NCBI RefSeq assembly: GCF_023973825.1 | Contig: NC_090121.1 | Coordinates: 573,501 to 637,500 of the forward strand | Source of the DNA: Plasmodium brasilianum | Taxonomy: Eukaryota; Apicomplexa; Aconoidasida; Haemosporida; Plasmodiidae | Length of the DNA: 64,000 nt | Direction of reading: 5' to 3' | Shown here: positions 13,101-22,472 of the stretch, one piece after another | Layout of the letters: the number at the start of each line of letters is the position of its first letter | Numbering within the stretch: position 1 is the stretch's first letter | Program-made: the position numbers and the translations under genes | Notes under the pieces: model-generated | What the model was told of the DNA's origin: nothing | Database searches by the model: none | The model's input: only the letters and a program-made list of their open reading frames with translations

Positions 13101-15934
13101 ATTAGATTTTTAATCCTATTTTCGTTATTTTTAAAAACATCATCTTTATTATACATACTACTCATGCAACCAGTATTTGGACAGTTTGTACCATTAAGAC
13201 AACTATAATACTCATTATCATCCGTTTTTGCTAGCTTACTAAGAGCAATCATAATACTAATATGTATCCTACAGGCACAGTTCTTCTGCATGTTGTTACC
13301 TCTATCACCGTGAATAACATATTTATTTTCCACATCATTCTCTTTAGGAGAGTGATGAAAAAAATCGTCATATTCTATTGCATCAAAGCAGTTATCGTCA
13401 TTATAATAGCAGTAATCATTTTCTTTACTATAATTCATCCAAGCATATGGGCTTTTATTTATTTTTTCCCTTTCTAAATAACCATCTGGAGATAATTCTT
13501 TTGTACTATTTGAATTACTATTTCGTTTTATTTTATCTTTTTGAAAAAACATTAATGAACTTATAATACCTAAAATTGTAGTTGTTTTTCCTGTACCTGG
13601 AGGTCCTTGAATTAACGTAATGCCCCTATTTAAGATGCTATTATTGATAGCTCTTAATTGATATTTATTATAAATGGTAAAAAATTTTTTTTTTAATAAT
13701 TCAGGGATATAATTGAAACCTTCATACTCGTCCTTTGAATTCTCTACGTCAGTTATATTTTTTATTAGTTCATTTCTTTTAAGAGTATTTTTATCATTTA
13801 GATGTCTTACAGTAAATTCTAAGAGATGATTATACTGAAGAAATCTAATCTTATTATTTTCTTTTCTTTTTGGTTTTTCCTCTTCATCCTCTTCTTCTTT
13901 TTCTTCTTCGACTTCGTCTTTTTCTTCACTCTTTCTATCTTGTGCTAATTTTAACTGATTTAAGTAATATTTAATCTTCTCTATTAAATGTTCCGTTTTT
14001 CTTTCTGCATCATATGGATCATTGTATTTCAAGTCTTCATTCATATCACAGTTATTATAGATTTTGTTTTGTTTCATTTGCGACTCTTCCCCTAATGTAC
14101 AACTGTCAGTTGTGTTTGTCTTTTCCTGCTCTTTCACTCCTAATGGCTTGGGATCTATGTGATCATCATCGCCATTTTTGTAGTAACTTTGGCTGCCACT
14201 TCTACTTCTACTACTGCCACTTATACTTCTACTACTGCCACTTCTACTTCTACTACTGCCACTTCTACTTCTACTACTGCCACTTATACTTCTACTACTG
14301 CCACTTCTACTTCTACTACTGCCACTTCTACTTCTACTACTGCCACTTCTACTTCTACTACTGCCACTTCTACTTCTACTACTGCCACTTCTACTTCTAC
14401 TACTGCCACTTCTACTTCTACTACTGCCACTTCTACTTCTACTACTGCCACTTCTACTTCTTCTACTACTACTTCTACTTCTTACATTGCCACTTCTACT
14501 TCTACTACTTTTTCTGTCACCTTTACGATAATTTCCCTTCCCACCTACATCTATGTCAATAATTTCACGCAAGAGGGGGGAGTATCTAAAGTAAACCAAA
14601 CAGTTGAATTGGTGAAGAGTAGTAGTTAAGTTGGTCACTTTTGAAATGCGAATAAAATAATCATTTAACTTGTTTTTAGTAAATATCTCATACATAATGC
14701 ATTTTCTTACTTTATCAATAATATCAAAATTTTGATAACTCGTATTGAATCTTATTTTAATTGCTTCATTGTCTTTTGAAAAGACGAAACCTAGTAAATG
14801 GCGAACACAGTACTTTCTAATCATGTAAATTTCTTCATTCGTTACATCACTTTTTTTTTTCTTTTTTTTGGAGGAAAGTGTTTTGTTATTACATGTGTTT
14901 TGCTTACTTGAATTAATCATTCCAAGTGATGTTGTATTTATATTTTCACCTTCACAAAACGTATTCAATGTATTTCTTTGTTTTTTACTTTCCCGTTTAC
15001 AATTCTTTATTTTACTACAAACCACTTTAGCACTTATCTGTATAGCATTCGTTTGTTCAAATAACAAATTTTTACGCATTATCATTTTACTTCCTAAAAA
15101 CTCATCATCTATTTTTTCAACATATGATGACTTGAACGAGTTTAAGTATGGAAAAAATGTGTCAAGTCGCTTTTTTTTATCATTTTCCCGTTTATAATTG
15201 AAACTATTTCCATTTTGTATCTTTTTATTATTTTCTATTTTTTCTGATGACTTCAATGGAATAGTACAAAACCTATCTGCTTCATTTTTTTCCGTTATTT
15301 TTGGTATAAATCTTAGCAGAATAAGATCACCAATATGTATATTATCATAAAGCTGCAAATTATCACTACTATATGCCAAATTAATATCAAATTCAGAGTC
15401 ATATATATATCTTATTTTATCATTACTATTACTCAGATCTAATTCATATTCTCTTATATTTCCATCTGCTTTGTTACGATTTATCATTTGCTGGGTTTCA
15501 ATTAAAAATAATGGAAAATAGGCGTGAAAATATTCTTCAAAACTTTTGAAAATGTCCGGTAGGGAAGTACAAATATTTAAATCAATTTTTAACCTATTTT
15601 TTAACGCATATATATTTATCTCTCTTTCATTCCTTAAACTAATGTAATAATTCCATCTTAATATTATATCAACTAAAAAGTAAGAGACATCAAAATATCC
15701 TTTTTCTAAAATAAATGTCCTACGTATTAATGTCAAAATGTTTTTATTCGTTTTTTGATAAGTTCTACAACTATATTCTTCTTCTTTATTTAAGTCATAA
15801 CTTTTCGAATTCAGAAATTTACTTTTTATATTCTCTTCTAAACATTTAAATTCATTATCTTTGTTATATTTCTCGAATATATTCCAATTGAAAAAAACTT
15901 TAACAAAATATTCATCATTCCATTTTTCCCACAT
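10127..15934 (-). CDS. Sen1/UPF1-type superfamily 1 RNA/DNA helicase, 1935 aa
   Basis: Single-exon gene. The first ATG in the frame is at 15934 (MWEKWNDEY). All SF1B motifs are visible: Walker A GPPGTGKTT near residue 776, motif Ia with APSNAAIDEI, motif II DEASQ near 1202, motif III GDPNQL, QYRMHPDIS near 1275, VDGFQGKEKD, and motif VI LNVALTRAR near 1550. The motifs are typical of the DNA2/NAM7 (Sen1, IGHMBP2, UPF1) clade. There is no UPF1-type Cys/His zinc domain, so a Sen1-like role (transcription termination, R-loop removal, RNA processing in the nucleus) is the better inference. Unusual parts are about thirteen 7-residue SSRSRSG units at about 480-580, a large insert between motifs I and Ia (about 790-1095), and (N)YVEED repeats at about 1725-1770. 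About half of the length is Plasmodium-type low complexity. Confidence 0.85.
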   Translation of the reverse strand: MWEKWNDEYFVKVFFNWNIFEKYNKDNEFKCLEENIKSKFLNSKSYDLNKEEEYSCRTYQKTNKNILTLIRRTFILEKGYFDVSYFLVDIILRWNYYISLRNEREINIYALKNRLKIDLNICTSLPDIFKSFEEYFHAYFPLFLIETQQMINRNKADGNIREYELDLSNSNDKIRYIYDSEFDINLAYSSDNLQLYDNIHIGDLILLRFIPKITEKNEADRFCTIPLKSSEKIENNKKIQNGNSFNYKRENDKKKRLDTFFPYLNSFKSSYVEKIDDEFLGSKMIMRKNLLFEQTNAIQISAKVVCSKIKNCKRESKKQRNTLNTFCEGENINTTSLGMINSSKQNTCNNKTLSSKKKKKKSDVTNEEIYMIRKYCVRHLLGFVFSKDNEAIKIRFNTSYQNFDIIDKVRKCIMYEIFTKNKLNDYFIRISKVTNLTTTLHQFNCLVYFRYSPLLREIIDIDVGGKGNYRKGDRKSSRSRSGNVRSRSSSRRSRSGSSRSRSGSSRSRSGSSRSRSGSSRSRSGSSRSRSGSSRSRSGSSRSRSGSSRSISGSSRSRSGSSRSRSGSSRSISGSSRSRSGSQSYYKNGDDDHIDPKPLGVKEQEKTNTTDSCTLGEESQMKQNKIYNNCDMNEDLKYNDPYDAERKTEHLIEKIKYYLNQLKLAQDRKSEEKDEVEEEKEEEDEEEKPKRKENNKIRFLQYNHLLEFTVRHLNDKNTLKRNELIKNITDVENSKDEYEGFNYIPELLKKKFFTIYNKYQLRAINNSILNRGITLIQGPPGTGKTTTILGIISSLMFFQKDKIKRNSNSNSTKELSPDGYLEREKINKSPYAWMNYSKENDYCYYNDDNCFDAIEYDDFFHHSPKENDVENKYVIHGDRGNNMQKNCACRIHISIMIALSKLAKTDDNEYYSCLNGTNCPNTGCMSSMYNKDDVFKNNENRIKNLIELIKPIYNPNTYSSASAKKDKNSLEIKVINESCHNSCYSINDSILHTQVYQDIEEYSSYWKEACTADGLSNGGENRLVTANRTKEGKIDSKQVEIKMEKEKAQNVEAVAGEAEEMEKGREGCGITHRNSNDELKNMKKEPINRLKFIRSKRILVCAPSNAAIDEILRRLISLDEGIFDENGELFHPIVTRLGSNISTDLLGFSLEFKERLFYFLNKDKKDVIITKFLLKTSNIICSTLSSCFNTNIRKYINHFDAIIIDEASQAVELDILIPLCFSCNKIILVGDPNQLSATVFSMLAKKGKYGRSLFERLQKKNKMNKVKYNLLSIQYRMHPDISYFPNKFYYMNKITDASSFLSLLLKENKINEYINELRYKDDTVNEKMYNTLTNFNLFKYMENRFGKLPENLPELFLCQKNEGILEWFFIPFLQHTVFYDIPFSIQKKIKTSYVNVEESEIVIHFIEFLHYIFTSENVYEWYKRIGIITPYAIQKYFLENELNHFFKKKGYKNNISNFIDIGTVDGFQGKEKDIIIFVCVRTTGYIRSKHKKKKKEKKLQKALKTEEKHELKACVPKKGDQNERNSEYYTDEEVDDSNIFFTNEKRLNVALTRARCNLFIFGKCKYLKECDSWNKIINHYKKNNKVIKIDHKILISKVKNISEEILDGAQFDDNIQLIHKRLENSIYNEHIMYNVFSQYSEDESELSKLKSSLHTNPIKRSEKMEIKNKAKSEKDYNKNYAYNNFDETNVNIGNVVNENDVINLLKKLCINDSEKANVLNLEANQREEDNHVEEDNYVEEDNYVEEDNYVEENYVEEDNYVEEGNHVEDDHVEEDGKDRSISTDVTYDDGKNRNNSILGKTDRKKEEIMLDSSIITVKKSKLTGKKIKSDKMSSYNSEELKKIDISSSLLPCNSKNEKYGNAKSCANNETEKSYDSEHIKKDIPCSIIISPLQENNIYLKNSNYFMDMLLNQCNTDKKLLSAVQIFLPNFSKFLFK
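10620..10760. repeat. 18-bp coding repeat (NYVEED) in the helicase C-terminus
   Basis: In-frame acidic hexapeptide repeat (D/E-N-Y/H-V-E-E-D) near the C-terminus of the helicase. Copy-to-copy changes are mostly synonymous or conservative. Confidence 0.8.
14195..14490. repeat. 21-bp coding repeat (SSRSRSG) in the helicase
   Basis: About thirteen nearly identical 21-bp units, in frame, encode an RS-like heptapeptide in the helicase N-terminal half. Some units read SSRSISG. The repeat keeps other frames open on the opposite strand; these are shadows. Confidence 0.85.
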
Positions 15935-16300
15935 TCTGTCCTTAACCAACTATTTGGTGTCATAAGACTTTTGTGCAGTACACCACAACAGCCAAAAGAA
16001 AAAATAAAATAAAATAAAATAAGCAAAAAGGAAAACAAAACAAATTAGCACCTGTTTTTATGCTAGCACATGTGCATATAAAATATTATAGGCATATTTT
16101 TACTATAAAAATGCCTCTTTTATGCATATGAAAAATAAACAATTATATCCCTTAACTTTAGTTATAGTCATTCAGAAAAACTGTTCACCTTATTTAGAAT
16201 TGCGGAGATTGTGGATATTATTCATTTTGTGCCTATATTAGATTACTCCTTATTTTGCCCTTTCTACCTTTTCCCCCCCATTGGTTTTGAACACATATAT

Positions 16301-16490
16301 ATATGTTGTATATATTACAAGTATGTATATATATACATTTATATGCATGTATATATATAGATATAGGTATATATACATGGATATATATATTTACATATAT
16401 ATATGTTGTATATATTACATGTATGTATATATATACATTTATATTCATGTATATATATAGATATAGGTATATATACATGGATATATATAT
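16301..16490. repeat. 100-bp tandem duplication, TA-rich
   Basis: Bases 16301-16400 recur almost exactly from 16401 (both begin ATATGTTGTATATATTACA), with two or three differences such as ACAAG/ACATG and ATGC/ATTC. Non-coding; the period is exactly 100 bp. Confidence 0.85.
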
Positions 16491-16569
16491 GTATACATAT
16501 ATGTTTACATATGTAAAGCTGTTTTTTTATTGAAAAAACGAAAAAGATAACTTATAAGTGAACGTGTTT

Positions 16570-17610
16570 TTTTAAAAATACTTTTTCGCGTTTCCCCTTT
16601 AAACCATAATTTTGTTAATTTTAATAATTTTGTTTTTTTACTTTTTCCGTATTAAACTTTTTACATTATATATTTAATTAAAAAAAATAATAAATAAAAT
16701 AAAATAAATATAAATACATTAATTACAATTTTTTTTTTAATAACAGATATAAGTATATTGTATATATCTGGGTGTAACCAATTCAAACAAAAATACGTTG
16801 TTATGAACGTGTACTTTTTTTTTTTTTTTTATTACCATGTATCCATTTACTATTTGTCATTTTTTTTCATTTTATACATTCTCTGGTTCGGTTAAACATT
16901 ACATTTTGATCAGATCACATATATAGCTCTATGAACAATTAGTGCTTAAGTTTAAATACCTTTGTAACTATTTTTAAATCATTCATCTTTTTTTTCTCTA
17001 AAAAAAAAAAAATATATATATATACCGTTGTTTTTTTTTTTTTTTTATTCATTAAACAGGCAAGAAAGGGGTGCAATTTTTCTTAAAAAGAGAAAAAAAT
17101 AATAAGATAATAAAATATAGTTTAAAAGGATTTTTTCTAAAATACTTTTCCCTCCTTTTTCTTTAACCCAAAATTATTATTTTTTCTTTAAACGAATTAA
17201 ATGTTTTTGTATTACATTTTAGGACAAAAAAAAAAAAAAATAATAAAATACACACATAAAATTACTATTCTTTTTTAACGGGTCGTGTATATTTTATATA
17301 AGGGTGTAACTATTTTAAATAAAAACATGTTGACAACAGTAAACATATATATATATTTTTTTTTTTTTTTTTGCCATGTATCATTTACCATTTACCTTTT
17401 TTCTGATTTTATATATGCTTTGTTATGGTTAAAAATTACATTTTGAACAGTTCACACACTTAATCCTATGAACATTTAGTGGTTAATTTTTAATACCTTT
17501 GTAATTGTTTTTAAATCATTTATTTTTTTTTTCTCTAAAAAAAAACAAAAAATATACTGTTGTTTTGTTATTTAAACAAGCGAAAAGGGGTATAATTTAT
17601 TTTTAGAACA
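16570..17610. repeat. Diverged tandem duplication of about 530 bp, possible ncRNA or element
   Basis: Copy 1 (about 16570-17090) and copy 2 (about 17135-17610) share an ordered series of conserved blocks separated by homopolymers. These are GGGTGTAAC (16770 and 17302), CCATGTATC (16835 and 17373), a 24-base block starting GGTTAAA at 16890 and 17427 with 22 of 24 identical, CTATGAACA followed by ATACCTTTGTAA (16929-16967 and 17465-17504), and AAACA(G)GC..AAAGGGGT (about 17053 and 17574). Block spacing differs by 520-537 bp. Long T runs fall between blocks. No open frame is conserved. The nature is unknown; a duplicated non-coding RNA or a duplicated regulatory element are the main options. Confidence 0.7.
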
Positions 17611-20600
17611 AAAAAAAAAATAAATAAAAGAAAGCACAACCGGGCTAATGGACAAACCGAATTGCTACATATGACACTACATCAGTTACGATATCTTATT
17701 ATAACGTTTACTCTTGTTCAAAGGGAAGCTTGAGTATTTTTGTGGATTAAATCATGAAATTACATTAATATTTTTAATTATATTTCTGTTTTCCTCTCTT
17801 TTGAATGTGTGTTGAAGCAGGTGCTTTTTTATAATGGACATTTTTGTTGAAGGCATTTGAAAAAAATGAATATGACTGGTGCATACTTTTTTGCGCACCT
17901 TACAACTATACTTTCATTTATATTTTATTTTATATTATTGTTTTTTAACGACGTTTTTTTTATAGTTTTTATGTTAGGAATGTAAAAATTTCTTAAGATG
18001 TATAGGCATACAAAAGCCCATAAACATATATGCATGTATATACGCATTATATATTTTGTATTTATATTGACAAGTATCATACTAAGCACATTTTTCAAAT
18101 TACATATTTTAAGAACAAGTTTGAGTTAATATAAATTCTCATGTGGAATGAAAATTGCTGTACATAAGCTAAACTGAACAATGAAAAATATATACATAGT
18201 GTTTTCAAAGTTTTTACTCAAAATAATATCCTCATTTAATTTTATTTTGTTTCTTTTTTACATGTGAAAGCCTTTATATTGTAACAACATCTATTTGATC
18301 CTTGTGTTAATAACACTATTGTTCATGGCCAATTTAGTTATTCGGTTATTCCACTGTTTTGCCATCTTGTTATTTATGCGTAAAAATATTTAAAAATATT
18401 TCTTTTTGAATATTTTTTATTCGGTTACAAAATTTTTTTTTTTTTTGAGTTTCGTTTTCTAAATGGCGCAATTATGATTCCTATTTTTCAGTTTTCATTC
18501 TTATTTTTATTTCAATTTTAGTTTTGGGGGTTTTTCCTGTGCTTGAAAAAATATTATACAAATATTCCGTCGAATAAATTATAATTTGAACTCAATTTAA
18601 ACCTGATATTCACAAATTAGTGTATGTATTTCTTAATATATAAATTGTATAAACAAATAAAATGGTAAGTTTATCTTTTTTAAAATTTTTTGGAGGAAAT
18701 AATGTTATATACATATATATATATATATATAAAACATTTTGGTTATGTAAAACCTATCTTTTTGATTATTATGTATAAAGAATTTGTAAATATATAAATA
18801 CTTATTATATGTGTTAATATTATGTTTGTATGTACTATGTAAGTATGTACTATGTATGTATGAATTGTGTATATATGTATTGTCTATGGATGTATTGTGT
18901 ATGTATGTATTACAGGAGCATGTGTATATGAATTTATGCATGTTTCTTGTATAGACTTGTCAATTTAACTACTTTATATAAAAAAATTACAACACCTCGT
19001 AAAAGTACAGGTGGACAGCACGCTGATATTTGGTGCTTCTTATGACTTAACGAATTGTACATAATATTTTTTAAAAGATTATCTTATTTTTTTATAGCAT
19101 TTCTTTTTCAAATGTTAATGTCAAATGGAAACGATTTTTATAATAATAAAAAAGGATGTAAAATGGGAAAAATTAAAAAGTGATAATAAAAAAAAAAAGA
19201 AAAAAAAGATGATATTGGAAAGGAATATGTTAAAAGTACAATTAAATTAGAGCATAAATTTTATTTTTTTAAAATAGGGCATTTGTCTAAAGCGTATATA
19301 TTATTATACACACATATATATATATATAATACATATTTAATACGTATTCAATGCATATATGGTACTTGTATGATACACATATATGTACATACTTATACAT
19401 ATATAAGCATATAAAACCTATTTGTACATATGTAAGTTTTTATATATGCAATTGTTCTTCTTCATAACAAATCAGAATGGAATAAAATAAAATACTTTAT
19501 CATTTTCAATAGAGAGTATACACTCTATACGTTGTATTAATGTATCAACCACTTCTTTTATAAAAAAGAAGAAAAAGTATATAAATATAATAATGCTACT
19601 ACTATGTTTTTTTCTTTCATCCTAGAAGCAATATTTCATTCAAAATGCCACAACAAAAAAATGGAGAAGAATATAAAAACAAAAAAATAACTTGATAATA
19701 TGTAGACTAAAAATTGTATCTTCTTTTTGTGTTTGTACTGTAAAAAGTGTATTTCAACAGATCATCAACAACAGGAACAGGAAAAGGAACAAGAAAATTT
19801 GTATAATAAAATTAGACGCTTATTATTTTTTTTTTTTTATTAATACAAATAATATAATATTCCCGTATTTTCAATTAAAATAAAGGAATATAAAAAACAA
19901 AAAATAATAACAAAATTCTTACGCATACATATAAAATAATTACATTTATTTTTATTTATCAGGTATTATTTTTTATCTTATATAAGAAAGAAAAAGAACA
20001 ACGTCTGCTCGTCGTATCAGCATCTGTTCGATAACAAAAAAAACAGAAAGAACGATAAACCGTTATTTCATGCATATATATATATATATATATATATACA
20101 TACATAATTACTATATTTTACGTATTGTTAAATTAAATTTTAAAATAAGTATAAAATAAAAGGATATATAATAGTAATAACACAATACAAAATTATACAT
20201 ACAACAAGAAGTATAATATGTTAAAAAAATACATTTGTTATCATTTCTTTAAACGGACATTATGTATTCTTCTAATTAAGAATAATTTTATTCTACAAAA
20301 ATTAATTTATTATTTATTGAAAAAAATACCATTCTTTTGAATATTTATTTTTTATTTAAAAAAGTTATAATTTAGTAATTATAATAATTAAATTGTTGTT
20401 TTATTTTATATGTATTTTCAACTTCCATACATTTATTATAAAAAGGGGACGAACAAATAGCCCTTACAATTTTAAAATAATATATATATATATATAAATT
20501 ATATAATATATATACATACTTGTGTACGTAAGTATATTACATACATATGAACAAAATATGTATGTTTATGAATTACATTTTGTATATAATATTATTATAT

Positions 20601-20963
20601 GAAAAAAAAAAAATATATATATGTATATATATAATACAAAAAAAAAAAAAAAAAGAATATTTTTTTTAATTAATTTTATATATTAACTTTTATTGATATT
20701 TTTAAAAGTAGGAAGGGTTTAATTTATAAGAAAGTATTTGTATAAATATTAATGTAAATATTTTCGTTAGAAATTATAATTTTTATCGTGCCTAAATCCA
20801 ATAATATTTAGCTGTTATGTATATATATATATATATATATATATACATAGTATTTATACATACATATTGTGTTTATTCGTACATACTGTGTTTATATATA
20901 CCTATTGTAAATTTATATATACATATATATAGCTTTTTTTCTTATAATTTGAATAAAGTAAAA

Positions 20964-21751
20964 ATGAAGTTCAAATTGCCGTTAGGGAAGAAAAAGAAGG
21001 GGTTTGAATGTTCAATATTTGGGAGTGGTAAATCAGTTCTAAGTAAACTTTTCGGTAGTGGCATTGACAAATATTTTAAAGCTGTAAATATTTCCATTAT
21101 TTTAATGTTTGTAACAGTATTGCATTACATTTATTCTTTTAATATAAGAAATGTAAAGAATAAGGATCGAAATATATTATATATGTACTATGGGTTTTTA
21201 GTTTGTCTCGTGGGGTTTGCTATTAGTATTAATTGGTAAGAATCACATATATAGAATGTTTATATTATGCAAACGGTACATGCTATGTACATGCTATATA
21301 TATAAATATGTTTATCTGTATGCGCATGCGCTTATGTATACGCCTATATATGTAAATTATGTATATTACGTTATGCTGTAAATATATGTAGAGGATGAGT
21401 ATGCAAATGTATACAGTTTGTGTTACACGTCGAATGTCTGCACAGATTGTGCTTGTATGTTAAAAACATGCATATATATACAATATACCCATATACATGC
21501 ATATGTACATACAAACATACGCATGTATACATATATACATTTATACGCATACACAAATACACATGTGATGTATTGTCATAGAAGGATTCCCCTTTAGTAC
21601 ATGCAGCATTTCCGTAATTATATGTTCTTTTTTTTAAAATTATTTATTTTATTTTTTTTTTGAATTATATAAATGTAGGATCTATTTCGAATATTCCAAA
21701 AATAAGAAAAAGAGTTTTTCTCCTTTAGACGTTAAAAGTAAAAAACAGTAG
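20964..21751 (+). CDS. Small two-helix membrane protein, SDH4 candidate (114 aa, 2 exons)
   Basis: Exon 1 is 20964-21235, ending 'TG' before GTAAGA; exon 2 is 21679-21751 after AAATGTAG. Splicing in phase 2 makes a Trp codon and gives ..SINW|IYFEYSKNK. The N-terminus is basic (MKFKLPLGKKKKG). Two hydrophobic segments lie at about residues 41-60 and 69-95. The C-terminus is Lys-rich and ends KSKKQ, which fits a K-x-K-x-x ER-retrieval pattern if it is cytosolic. I do not recognise a family from sequence. By position, three genes before eIF2-beta, it corresponds to what I recall as the P. falciparum SDH4 gene (succinate dehydrogenase membrane subunit, mitochondrial inner membrane). The usual SDH4 helix count and Asp-Tyr quinone motif are not obvious. 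A Vma21-like ER assembly factor is the alternative. Gene structure is solid; function is not. Confidence 0.65.
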
Positions 21752-22472
21752 CTGTACATATGTATATGTTTGAGTACATTTTGTTTTTGCATTTTATCGC
21801 CTTTTTTTGTGTTAAAAAATTGGGTAGACATTTTTTTCATTACGAATTTATATCATATAAATATATTTACATCATATACACCCATAAACCAACGCATATA
21901 CTTATTCATATACTCATTCATATATACCCATTCATGTACATGCAACTTCGCATTCATTTTTCTCATCATTCTTTTTTCCCCTTCAGTGGTTAGCAAAAAA
22001 AAAAATTGAAAATATAGTCTTTGGTTACATTTCTGAAGATCTCTCACCTGGTAGAAGTTATGTACAGTGGCTTATATATTAATATGCTGTTTGTACCCTT
22101 ATCGGCATTTCCTTTTTTAAGCTTTTTTTTTTTTTCTTTGGAATTCTGTGATTAAATGTTTTGTGTTTTGTATTTTATAATATATGTATGTTTTATATCA
22201 TTTTTTTATTTTTATGTATTATATTGAAATACATGTATGTTATTAATATAGACCTCTTTTTATAGGCATTTATTTTATTATTAATTTTTTTTAATTTTTG
22301 ATACGCGCTTATGTGTTTTTATGTGCATATGCATATTGTACATAATTGAGGGGGGATATATATTTACTCCTCCTCAAAAAAGTATAAAGAATTCAATATG
22401 TAAACAAAAAAAAAATGTAAATTTTTTATTACATTTTTGTTACATGCTTGTTACATGCTTGTTGCATTCATG
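21752..22472. other. Convergent intergenic region
   Basis: This is the 3' side of the small membrane protein gene (+) and of the MORN gene (-). It has poly-T tracts and TA/CA-rich sequence with no supported feature. Confidence 0.55.

Larger units (their letters stand above)
15935..20963. other. Five-kilobase region with no confirmed gene
   Basis: It lies between the start of the helicase (-) and the small membrane protein gene (+), so it includes both promoters. It contains a 100-bp tandem duplication (16301-16490), a diverged tandem duplication of about 530 bp (16570-17610), a GC-richer unique block right after it (17635-17760), and a possible spliced small gene around 18660-19143 (see findings). 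The remainder is (TA)n and poly-A/T. No protein homology is seen in any frame. Confidence 0.55.

Noticed and set aside
14014..14629. Two plus-strand frames opposite the helicase (Tyr/Cys/His and Thr/Ser repeats)
   Set aside because: Antisense shadows of the 21-bp SSRSRSG coding repeat.
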